Source: an uncultured Rhodospirillales bacterium (lineage in GTDB: Bacteria; Pseudomonadota; Alphaproteobacteria; RF32; CAG-239). From it: a DNA stretch of 64,000 nucleotides. The notes below the pieces were generated by a model. It made no database searches. It worked only from the letters and a program-made list of their open reading frames with translations, and was not told the origin of the DNA. The translations under genes were made by a program, and so were the position numbers. Where the stretch lies: contig CACWLK010000002.1 of the NCBI GenBank assembly GCA_902761715.1, positions 47,629 through 111,628 of the forward strand. Reading direction: 5' to 3'. Positions 9,534 to 16,906 of this stretch are shown in pieces. Positions within the stretch are counted from its first letter, which is position 1. Each line of letters opens with the position of its first letter.

Positions 9534-9881
9534 ATGCCGTTTTTAAGAGTTTTAACCAATGCCGAAATAACCGGCGGTTCTGATCAATTTGCTGAAAAAG
9601 CCGCTCAATTGGTCGCTTCCGAACTGAGCAAGCCGATTAGTTTTGTCGTTGTAACCGTAAAACAAAATCGCACCATGTCATTTGGTGGAAAGATAGATAA
9701 TTACGGAGTTTTAGCCTATATGGATTCAATCGGCTTCGGTAACCACAAAGCCTCACTTGCCAACAAGCTGACTGACTTTTTCTTGGAAAATATACCGACC
9801 GCCGACCGTGGCAATATCAATATTGTCTTTAAGGATATGCCTCCTTCCGATGTTGCAATCGGTGGCAATCTGATGAGCTAA
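9534..9881 (+). CDS. MIF-family tautomerase
   Basis: A 115-residue homologue of macrophage migration inhibitory factor. Pro2, which becomes the N-terminal catalytic proline after Met removal, is present, as are the Lys-Pro of ELSKPISFV, the MSFGG turn and DSIG, all at the positions seen in animal MIF. Bacterial members are keto-enol (phenylpyruvate) tautomerases; a few pathogens are thought to use MIF mimics on host receptors. AAGGAG precedes the ATG. It follows rfbB after 33 bases and ends before a strong terminator, so it is probably cotranscribed with the rhamnose operon. There is no signal peptide. Confidence 0.88.
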   Translation: MPFLRVLTNAEITGGSDQFAEKAAQLVASELSKPISFVVVTVKQNRTMSFGGKIDNYGVLAYMDSIGFGNHKASLANKLTDFFLENIPTADRGNINIVFKDMPPSDVAIGGNLMS

Positions 9882-9900
9882 TCCAATAAGCTATCATAAA

Positions 9901-9931
9901 AAAAAGGAGCTTTGTTTCAAGCTCCTTTTTT
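9901..9931. terminator. Bidirectional intrinsic terminator
   Basis: Ten-base-pair stem AAAGGAGCTT/AAGCTCCTTT with a six-base loop and flanking A and T runs. It sits between the stop codons of the MIF gene and alaS and can serve both. Confidence 0.85.
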
Positions 9932-9932
9932 A

Positions 9933-12563
9933 TTAAATCATTTTTTTCAATGCCTCGATGGCTTCATCAAGATGAGAAGTATCAGCACCGCCGGTCTGGG
10001 CCATATCAGGTCTTCCGCCGCCGCCGTTAGCACCGATAAACGGCGCAATGGCTTTGACCATGTCGTTTGCTGAATATTTTCCGGTCAAGTCGTCGGTAAC
10101 CCCGATTACTGCCGAAACCTTACCTTCATTGACGGCGAGCAGGGCGATTATGCCGCTTCTGATTTGCTCTTTTATCTCATCAACAAAAGCCTTTAACTCC
10201 TTAGCCGGAATATTCTCAAGCTTTTTACCGACAAATCTAACTCCGTTTACTTCCTCAATTTTTTCTTTGTTGTCAGCCGCCTTGTTGCTCACAAAGCTTT
10301 TCTTCAGATTAAAAATATCGCTTTCAAGTTTTTTCTTCTCTTCCAACAACAAATTAATTCTGGCTTCCAGGTCATTGACGTTGGTTTTGAGCATCTGGCT
10401 GACTTTATGTAACTTATCTTCAGTATCTTGTGCAAACTTTTCGGCCGCATGACCGGTCATAAACTCAATACGTCTAATCCCTGCGGCAACAGCGCCTTCT
10501 GATATAATATTAAAATATCCTATATCACCGGTAGAGTTAACATGAGTACCGCCGCAAAGCTCAACCGAGAACGGTCCTTGTTCGTCTTCCATGCTTACGA
10601 CACGCACTGTTTCACCATATTTTTCACCAAACAATGCCATAGCACCGGTTTTGACTGCTTCATCAGGTGTCATAATACGGGTTACGCATTTATAGTTATG
10701 GCGTACCGCGGCATTGACCATATTTTCCGCAAGACGTAACTCTTCTGCAGTTACTTGTTTGGGGTGCGAAATATCAAAACGAGCACGATCCGGCGCAACC
10801 ATAGAACCTTTTTGAGTAACATGTTCGCCCAAAATTTCACGCAATACTCGATGGAGCAGGTGGGTAACCGAGTGGTTGGCTCTAATTTTGTTGCGGTTTT
10901 CTTCATCAACTTCAAAACTTGCAAAATCACCGACCTTCACGTTTCCTTTAAGCATCTTGCAAACATGAACAATCATGCCGTCAATCTTTTTCTTTACATC
11001 AACAACCTGAGCGGTAAAGTTTTTGCCTTTAATCAAGCCGATATCTCCGACTTGTCCACCCGATTCGCCATAAAAAGGTGTTTGGTTGGCAATCAGATAA
11101 AAATCTCCGCTCTTAACTTCATCAACTACATTTGTGCCCTGAACCAGAGCTTTAATCTCACCGTCAGCCTTAGTCGTTGTATATCCCAAAAACTCGGTCT
11201 TGCCTAATTTGTCAAAGACCTCAAACCAAATTTTTTCAACACCTTCATCACCGCTACCGGCCCAGTTCTTACGAGCTTCGGCACGTTGTTTTTCCATAGC
11301 CTGATTAAAACCGTCAACATCTACCCCTATATTTTTAAGCTTGAGGGCATCTTGGGTCAAATCGAGCGGAAAACCATAGGTGTCATACAATCTAAAAGCG
11401 GTTTCTCCGTTTAAGGTATCGCCGTCAGTCATTGATGAAGTTTCTTCATCTAAAAGTTTAAGTCCTTTTTCTAATGTTTTGATAAATTTGCTTTCTTCCG
11501 TTTTTAGCGTTTCGGTAATCAAAGCCTCAGCACGGTACAATTCAGGATAAGCATCGCCCATTTCTTTTTGCAAAGCGGGGAGCAATTTATACATCATCGG
11601 CTCATGTACACCCAACATATAAACATGGCGCATTGCTCGGCGCATAATTCGGCGCAAAACATATCCTCGCCCTTCGTTTGAAGGCAAAACCCCGTCAGCA
11701 ATCAAAAATGCCGCCGATCTCATATGGTCGGCAATAACGTTATGAGAAGCCTGTAGTGGACCTTTAGGATCAGAGTTGGCAATATCGGCGATTGATTTGA
11801 TCAGGTTTTGGAACAAATCTATATCAAAATTAGAGTGTACTCCTTGCAAAATAGCGGCAATACGTTCCAAACCCATACCGGTATCAATAGAAGGCTTTTT
11901 AAGGTTTATGCGGCTACCGTCCGGTAAATCTTCAAACTGGTCAAACACCAAATTCCAAATTTCAATAAAACGGTCGCCGTCTTCTTCCGGAGTGCCTGGC
12001 AGACCGCCCCATACTTCCGGACCATGGTCATAAAAGATCTCAGAGCAGGGACCACAAGGACCGGTATCTCCCATCTGCCAAAAATTGTCTTTTGTAGCAA
12101 TACGGATAATACGTTCATCGGGCAGACCGGAGATTTTCTTCCACAGATTATAGGCTTCATCATCGGTATGATAGATGGTTACGGCAAGTTTATCCTTAGG
12201 AATATCAAATTCTTTGGTCAACAGTTCCCAAGCATAAGAGATAGCACCTTCCTTAAAATAGTCGCCAAACGAAAAGTTTCCGAGCATTTCAAAAAAAGTA
12301 TGGTGGCGTACGTCGTATCCGACACTGTCCAAGTCGTTGTGCTTTCCTCCGGCACGAACGGATTTTTGTGCAGTAGCGGCACGGGTATATTCTCTGGTTT
12401 CGTTTCCCGCCAAAATATTCTTAAATTGTACCATTCCTGAATTTGTAAACATCAGGGTAGGGTCATTATCAGGCACCAAAGGTGATGACTGAATTATCTT
12501 ATGTCCGTTCTTACCGAAATAGTTAAGAAAAGTGCTTCTTATTTGATTTACCGTAGTAGTCAT
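9933..12563 (-). CDS. alaS: Alanyl-tRNA synthetase
   Basis: Class II synthetase charging tRNA-Ala, with trans-editing of Ser/Gly. The 876-residue protein has the catalytic core at the N-terminus (starting with IRSTFLNYF and the SSPLVP..DPTLMFTNSGM block), the editing domain with HSVTHLLHRVLRE (HxxxH zinc site) and the matching CGGTH motif, then a coiled coil and the C-Ala domain ending with GGGGRPDMAQTGG. GAGG lies 12-16 bases upstream of the ATG. Monocistronic, with a shared terminator downstream. Confidence 0.97.
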   Translation of the reverse strand: MTTTVNQIRSTFLNYFGKNGHKIIQSSPLVPDNDPTLMFTNSGMVQFKNILAGNETREYTRAATAQKSVRAGGKHNDLDSVGYDVRHHTFFEMLGNFSFGDYFKEGAISYAWELLTKEFDIPKDKLAVTIYHTDDEAYNLWKKISGLPDERIIRIATKDNFWQMGDTGPCGPCSEIFYDHGPEVWGGLPGTPEEDGDRFIEIWNLVFDQFEDLPDGSRINLKKPSIDTGMGLERIAAILQGVHSNFDIDLFQNLIKSIADIANSDPKGPLQASHNVIADHMRSAAFLIADGVLPSNEGRGYVLRRIMRRAMRHVYMLGVHEPMMYKLLPALQKEMGDAYPELYRAEALITETLKTEESKFIKTLEKGLKLLDEETSSMTDGDTLNGETAFRLYDTYGFPLDLTQDALKLKNIGVDVDGFNQAMEKQRAEARKNWAGSGDEGVEKIWFEVFDKLGKTEFLGYTTTKADGEIKALVQGTNVVDEVKSGDFYLIANQTPFYGESGGQVGDIGLIKGKNFTAQVVDVKKKIDGMIVHVCKMLKGNVKVGDFASFEVDEENRNKIRANHSVTHLLHRVLREILGEHVTQKGSMVAPDRARFDISHPKQVTAEELRLAENMVNAAVRHNYKCVTRIMTPDEAVKTGAMALFGEKYGETVRVVSMEDEQGPFSVELCGGTHVNSTGDIGYFNIISEGAVAAGIRRIEFMTGHAAEKFAQDTEDKLHKVSQMLKTNVNDLEARINLLLEEKKKLESDIFNLKKSFVSNKAADNKEKIEEVNGVRFVGKKLENIPAKELKAFVDEIKEQIRSGIIALLAVNEGKVSAVIGVTDDLTGKYSANDMVKAIAPFIGANGGGGRPDMAQTGGADTSHLDEAIEALKKMI

Positions 12564-12669
12564 TATATCTGTTCAAACCTCTTGCATCATAAAAACTAAA
12601 CTTAATTTCTAATGCAAAAACCCCGCAATAGCAAGCGAAAAATGACTAAAACTTATAATATCTTGCCAT

Positions 12670-13164
12670 TTACTCAATCACAATCACATATGAGTTTAAG
12701 TTTATGATTGCCGCATTGAGATATGTTGCAAACAAAATCCATACAAAATAAGGTATAAAAAGCCATGCTGCAGCTTTTGAAACGCTCCAAAATTCCATCA
12801 AAATCATATAACTTAATATGTCAATTATGATAACCACGGCCAAAGCTATTCCTAATTGTCCGGCAAAAAAGAAAGCATAGCTCCATACAATGTGCAAAAA
12901 CAGCATTCCGATAAACCAACCGTTTAATCTGGATCGTCTTTTTTCCGATTGTTCGGTGGTCAGCGCCAAATAAAAAGCCGCTCCGATCATTGCATATAAT
13001 GCGGTCCATACAATTGGGAACACAAGGTTTGGCGGTGTTCCCAATGGCTTTATCAATTTGTCATACCAGTTTTGAATACCGAAATCATTATAATATCCGC
13101 CGATTGCCATTGCCGCAAAAACCAAAATGTAACAATAAGCCAATTTTCCGTAATTTATTTTCAT
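12670..13164 (-). CDS. tspO: TspO/MBR family protein
   Basis: Five-helix membrane protein of the tryptophan-rich sensory protein/peripheral benzodiazepine receptor family, which binds porphyrins and lipids. The 164-residue protein has the first-loop signature W-Y-x-x-L-x-K-P and PPNLVFPIVWTALYAMIG, typical of the family, and five hydrophobic segments. It is a single gene transcribed divergently from map. A role in tetrapyrrole or stress response is inferred from family only. Confidence 0.9.
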   Translation of the reverse strand: MKINYGKLAYCYILVFAAMAIGGYYNDFGIQNWYDKLIKPLGTPPNLVFPIVWTALYAMIGAAFYLALTTEQSEKRRSRLNGWFIGMLFLHIVWSYAFFFAGQLGIALAVVIIIDILSYMILMEFWSVSKAAAWLFIPYFVWILFATYLNAAIINLNSYVIVIE

Positions 13165-13288
13165 TTTTATCTCCCTTGTTTATATTTGTTTTTGATATAT
13201 GCAATTTGTTTTCATATTCAAGATTGCGGTTGCAAAATTAAATTCACGGGTGTAGCTTTATTGACATAGAAAAGGAGTACTCAAGCTG

Positions 13289-14089
13289 ATGAAAAGAAAT
13301 CATGATAAAATAGCTATATATGAGCAATCGGATTTTGAGGGAATGCGCAAAGCCGGTCGTTTGGCCGCCGAGGTATTGGACTATATTACCGATTATGTCG
13401 AGCCCGGTGTTTCTACTGAATATTTGGACAACCTTTGCAATGAATATATTTTGGCACATGGCGGCATATCGGCATGCATAAACTATCATGGCTATCCTAA
13501 ATATACCTGTATATCTGCCAATCATGTAATTTGTCATGGTATTCCTAGTGCCGAGCAAAAACTTGCCGACGGCGATATTATTAACATTGATGTTACGGTC
13601 ATTGTTGACGGTTGGTTTGGCGATACCAGCCGTATGTATTATGTCGGCAAACCCAAGATTAAAGCTGCTCGTTTGTGCGATGTTACCTATGAATGCATGA
13701 TGCGCGGCATAGATGTTGTTAAACCCGGAGCTCATTTCGGAGACATCGGCGCCGTAATTGAGGAATATGCTCACAAATACGGATATTCGGTTGTTGATAT
13801 GTTCTGCGGACATGGGGTCGGCAAAGTGTTCCACGACAACCCCAATGTTATGCATTGCGGTCGCAAAGGTACCGGCCCAATGATCGAAGAAGGCATGATT
13901 TTTACTATTGAGCCTATGATTAATATCGGCCGCAAAGACGGGCTTATTTTGGCAAATGGTTGGACTGCCGTAACCCGTGATAAAAGTTTATCAGCACAAT
14001 TTGAGCACTCTTTAGGTGTAACCAAAGACGGAGCAGAGGTGTTTACATATTCTCCCAAAGGGCTTGATCGCCCGCCTTATAAAAAATAG
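13289..14089 (+). CDS. map: Type I methionine aminopeptidase
   Basis: Removes the initiator Met from nascent proteins. The 266-residue protein has the five metal ligands in the usual order: the NIDVTVIVDGWFGDTSR segment (two Asp), HGVGKVFH (His), FTIEPM (Glu) and the C-terminal QFEHSLGVT (Glu). AAGGAG lies about 12 bases upstream of the ATG. It is followed after 8 bases by radC, so the two are likely cotranscribed. Confidence 0.96.
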   Translation: MKRNHDKIAIYEQSDFEGMRKAGRLAAEVLDYITDYVEPGVSTEYLDNLCNEYILAHGGISACINYHGYPKYTCISANHVICHGIPSAEQKLADGDIINIDVTVIVDGWFGDTSRMYYVGKPKIKAARLCDVTYECMMRGIDVVKPGAHFGDIGAVIEEYAHKYGYSVVDMFCGHGVGKVFHDNPNVMHCGRKGTGPMIEEGMIFTIEPMINIGRKDGLILANGWTAVTRDKSLSAQFEHSLGVTKDGAEVFTYSPKGLDRPPYKK

Positions 14090-14097
14090 GATTTTAC

Positions 14098-14784
14098 ATG
14101 GAAGAAACTAAAGACTACATCGGACATCGCCAACGCTTAAAAGAACGCTTTTTGCGTGGTCAAGGTGCTGATATGCCCGATTATGAAATGCTCGAATTAT
14201 TGCTCACACTTGCGATTCCCCGTAAAGACACCAAACCGCTTGCCAAAGCACTTATTAAAGAATTCGGCAGTCTTGCCGGTGTGTTGAGTGCTGACAATAT
14301 GCGTCTTATGGAGTTTTCCGGTCTAAAAGAAAATACCATATTTATCTTTTCAATAATCAGAGAGGTTGCATTACGCATGGCGTGGCAAAACCTGAGCGGA
14401 GCAGATTTGCCGGTTATATCAACATGGGATGCAATGCTTGATTATTGCCGCATGAAACTGGCACATAAAGAGCATGAAGAACTTATGCTGATTTTTCTGG
14501 ATGCCAAACTTCAGGTTATTGGAGAAGAAATTCAACAACGTGGCACTACCGACAATGTGGCCATTCATCCGGCAGAAGTTGTAAAGTCGTCGGTTTTTCA
14601 TGCGGCCAAGAGTTTGATAATGGTACATAATCATCCCTCCGGCAGTGTTACTCCTTCCAAAGCGGATATTATGGTAACACAACAAGTAAAGATTGCGCTT
14701 GAGAGCGTTTCAATCAAATTACAAGACCATTTAATTATCGGAAAGACTGAATATTTTAGTTTTCGCGAACAAGGAATAATATAA
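14098..14784 (+). CDS. radC: RadC family JAMM-domain protein
   Basis: The 228-residue protein has an N-terminal helix-hairpin-helix-like region (about residues 15-90) and a C-terminal JAMM/MPN metalloprotease-like domain with HNHPSGSVTPSKAD, the metal-binding signature. RadC proteins are annotated as DNA repair factors but their biochemical role is unclear. AGGA precedes the ATG. It directly follows map, a common pairing in Alphaproteobacteria. The tRNA-Pro repeat locus starts 55 bases downstream. Confidence 0.92.
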   Translation: MEETKDYIGHRQRLKERFLRGQGADMPDYEMLELLLTLAIPRKDTKPLAKALIKEFGSLAGVLSADNMRLMEFSGLKENTIFIFSIIREVALRMAWQNLSGADLPVISTWDAMLDYCRMKLAHKEHEELMLIFLDAKLQVIGEEIQQRGTTDNVAIHPAEVVKSSVFHAAKSLIMVHNHPSGSVTPSKADIMVTQQVKIALESVSIKLQDHLIIGKTEYFSFREQGII

Positions 14785-14838
14785 GATTAAAAAAACTGTT
14801 GCCAAAATATTTTTTTATGATAATCATTAATCACTTTT

Positions 14839-15088
14839 CGGGACTTAGCTCAGCTTGGGTTATGCGCTTGCTTTGGGCTCGAGGATAAAAAATGTCTACA
14901 ATGGCGTTTTTTACCGCAAGAGGCGAAGTTTGTTTATTCAAGCAAGGGAAGCGACAGCGACCGCAGCGAGATTAACAAACGAGTGACCGAAGCGAAGTTG
15001 TTGAGAGCTATGCTCGAAACTTACGGAGCAAGACAAGATGTCGTAACATCTTGCGTTTTTAAGAAAAAGTATTATTATCTTCCACATT
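14839..15088 (+). repeat. Interrupted tRNA-Pro copy, tandem unit 1 (250 bp)
   Basis: The first 39 bases repeat the 5' half of the downstream tRNA-Pro up to and including the TGG anticodon and position 37, with changes in the D-arm. A 149-base insert follows, then the tRNA 3' half resumes as AGCAAG...ATGTCGTA at 15027 but decays before the T-arm. The unit ends with a hairpin CAAGATGT/ACATCTTG plus T5 (15034-15058) and an AT-rich linker. The insert has its own inverted repeats (GTTTGTT/AACAAAC and GGATAAAAAA/TTTTTTACC). No coding potential. Whether it is transcribed is unknown. Confidence 0.85.
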
Positions 15089-15338
15089 CGGGACTTAGCT
15101 CAGCTTGGGTTATGCGCTTGCTTTGGGCTCGAGGATAAAAAATGCCTACAATGGCGTTTTTTACCGCAAGAGGCGAAGTTTGTTTATTCAAGCAAGGGAA
15201 GCGATAGCGACCGCAGCGAGATTAACAAACGAGTGACCGAAGCGAAGTTGTTGAGAGCCATGCTCGAAACTTACGGAGCAAGACAAGATGTCGTAACATC
15301 TTGCGTTTTCAAGAAAAAGTATTATTATTTTTCATATT
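15089..15338 (+). repeat. Interrupted tRNA-Pro copy, tandem unit 2 (250 bp)
   Basis: Second copy of the unit at 14839, exactly 250 bases long and immediately abutting the intact tRNA-Pro, so unit 1, unit 2 and the real tRNA begin at a constant 250-base period. I count seven differences from unit 1, and all are C/T exchanges. The terminator-like hairpin recurs at 15284-15308. The internal insert again interrupts the anticodon loop after position 37. Confidence 0.85.
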
Positions 15339-15415
15339 CGGGACTTAGCTCAGCCTGGTAGAGCGCTTGCTTTGGGAGCAAGATGTCGTAGGTTCGAATC
15401 CTATAGTCCCGACCA
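15339..15415 (+). tRNA. tRNA-Pro (anticodon TGG)
   Basis: A complete 77-base cloverleaf: acceptor CGGGACT/AGTCCCG, D-stem GCTC/GAGC, anticodon stem CTTGC/GCAAG around loop TTTGGGA with anticodon TGG, T-arm GTAGG-TTCGAAT-CCTAT, discriminator A and an encoded CCA. It is preceded by two interrupted copies of itself and followed by a terminator. Confidence 0.97.
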
Positions 15416-15418
15416 ATT

Positions 15419-15448
15419 AAAAAGACACCCCTTGCGGTGTCTTTTTTT
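15419..15448 (+). terminator. tRNA-Pro terminator
   Basis: Stem AAAGACACC/GGTGTCTTT with a short loop followed by seven T, directly after the tRNA-Pro CCA. The same terminator recurs at 15608 behind the tRNA 3' half. Confidence 0.85.
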
Positions 15449-15568
15449 GTTGGCTTTAGGGCTAGGGTTCGAACCTGCGAGAAAGTAGGTTCGACTACAA
15501 GGCAAAGGCGGATGGAAAGACGCCGGTCGGCTGAAAGCCGGTTGCCGCAGTGGAACAAGCATTGCGGT

Positions 15569-15602
15569 AGCAATGTCGCGGACAATCCTATAGTCCCGAC
15601 CA
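15569..15602 (+). pseudogene. tRNA-Pro 3'-half remnant
   Basis: Matches the intact tRNA-Pro from position 38 to the CCA (AGCAA-TGTCG..., then AATCCTATAGTCCCGACCA) with a damaged T-loop region, and is followed by the same spacer and terminator as the real tRNA, 187 bases further on. The 5' half is absent; instead the preceding sequence 15470-15568 holds small inverted repeats. It mirrors the upstream units, which keep the 5' half. Confidence 0.8.
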
Positions 15603-15607
15603 ATTAA

Positions 15608-15634
15608 AAAGACACCTTTGTGGTGTCTTTTTTT
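15608..15634 (+). terminator. Duplicated tRNA terminator
   Basis: Stem AAAGACACC/GGTGTCTTT followed by a T run, a diverged copy of the terminator at 15419. Just beyond it (15657-15678) lies an inverted repeat GAACCTAC/GTAGGTTC that resembles the T-arm of the tRNA in both orientations; a similar shorter hairpin occurs near 15471. Confidence 0.75.
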
Positions 15635-15700
15635 GTTGAACTTCGGGCTAGGGTTCGAACCTACGGAAAAGTAGGTTCGACTTTACTAATCTAATATTTT

Positions 15701-16882
15701 TTATTCTGCGTCGAGTTCAGAATCGGATTTTCTTTCCACTTCAAATCGTTTGCCTTTTACATATGCCCCGATGAAATCACCGTTGTTTATCATAAAAATA
15801 AAAGGTCGATTGGCATTAAAAATTATTCTCCAATCTTTTCGCATTAAACCGTCAGCATAACCTATAACAACACCTTCCGCATCGAATATCATAATAGCAG
15901 TATAGGCCTGAGCTTCTGTTCCTTTTTCAGCTGTCCCGATATTCGCCTTATGAATAATTTTGTCAACAGGCTGCGAAACATCAATTAATTTGCTTAAATC
16001 AGCATCTGCATCAAAAATTTTGTTAATTCCCCATTTTTTATAATATGAAATCATATCTTCATTATCATATTCAATTTTAAATCTGGGAATTGAGATATCT
16101 ACCGGAACGGGATGATATCTCAAAAATAAATCGTTAGCATCCATTGTTTGCACAAATTCATTAAAATCAACCCCCTCTCTTGGCAAGAAAATATGCATCA
16201 CATCTCCACTTTTATAAGGGAGCATAATGGCCTGCATTTTGTCGTCCTGATAATAATTGACCTTCTCGTTTCCGCCATGCATCATATCAACCTTATCAAG
16301 CGTTCCATCTAGAGAAGCAAAATCTTCAACTCTTGTCTTTCCGTCTTTGAAAGGATTTTCCCATTCATTCTTGAACTCAACCTCATTTTCTAATTTTAAT
16401 GTAGGTTCATGATTAATTTTTGCAAACAGTTCATCTCGAACTTTATTTTCGTATTCCTGTCTAAAATCATTTCCGGTAATGGTATTTGTCATTTTAATAG
16501 AATCTTTTTTCTGCTCCATGTATTTAGACACTGTACTATTTATGACATCTATATCAGTTTTATTACCTTCCCTGTCTGGTACAATAATTTCATCAAGCTC
16601 ATCCCCCCACATTCGGTAAACACGTTGCCGTTGATAGTCTAGTACAGTAAGGATTTTATCAAGCTCATCCTTAGTTTCACCATCAGCTCCGTTTGCCAAC
16701 AAAACAGTGTCCACGTAGACTGACAGAGGTGATACAACAAAATTGTCCTTTCTATCTTCAAAAGCTGTTTTGAATAAATCATTCGTAAAAAATAAATCTA
16801 TATCATCTTTGGACCAGCGGGTATCTGCATTGGCATTGAATGCTACCAACAAAGATAAAACTACAACGATTTTTTTTAACAT
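15701..16882 (-). CDS. Secreted serpin (serine protease inhibitor), copy 1
   Basis: Serpin-fold protease inhibitor with an N-terminal signal peptide (MLKKIVVVLSLLVAFNANA, cleavage near residue 19), so exported to periplasm or beyond. Family landmarks in order: NFVVSPLSVY, NGADGETKDEL, the FKNEW...PF segment, KVDMMHGG, LPYKSGDVMHIFLPRE, IPRFKIEYD, the hinge IGTAEKGTEAQAYTA, and the C-terminal ANRPFIFMI. The hinge has Gly-Thr-Glu-Ala with mostly small residues, compatible with an inhibitory serpin although Gln and Tyr replace two Ala. Start: ATG at 16882 has GGAAG 8 bases upstream; the ATG at 16888 is too close to it. A near-copy lies 24 bases upstream, in the same direction. Confidence 0.9.
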   Translation of the reverse strand: MLKKIVVVLSLLVAFNANADTRWSKDDIDLFFTNDLFKTAFEDRKDNFVVSPLSVYVDTVLLANGADGETKDELDKILTVLDYQRQRVYRMWGDELDEIIVPDREGNKTDIDVINSTVSKYMEQKKDSIKMTNTITGNDFRQEYENKVRDELFAKINHEPTLKLENEVEFKNEWENPFKDGKTRVEDFASLDGTLDKVDMMHGGNEKVNYYQDDKMQAIMLPYKSGDVMHIFLPREGVDFNEFVQTMDANDLFLRYHPVPVDISIPRFKIEYDNEDMISYYKKWGINKIFDADADLSKLIDVSQPVDKIIHKANIGTAEKGTEAQAYTAIMIFDAEGVVIGYADGLMRKDWRIIFNANRPFIFMINNGDFIGAYVKGKRFEVERKSDSELDAE

Positions 16883-16906
16883 AGTCATTCTTCCTTTCAG
16901 TATTTT

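Noticed and set aside
13244..13855. Minus-strand 203-codon frame over map
   Set aside because: Antisense to methionine aminopeptidase, whose metal ligands are all present on the plus strand.
14878..15026. Group I intron in a tRNA anticodon loop
   Set aside because: The 149-base insert is shorter than known tRNA group I introns, I see no P7/P3 core, and the tRNA 3' end is degraded so splicing would not give a tRNA.
14839..15338. CRISPR or insertion sequence
   Set aside because: Only two long abutting repeats with no spacers, no transposase frame, and no terminal inverted repeats or target duplication.
15325..15603. Minus-strand 92-codon frame containing YRIRTYDILLPKQALYQ
   Set aside because: It is the antisense reading of tRNA-Pro and its 3' half remnant, a well-known type of false gene call.
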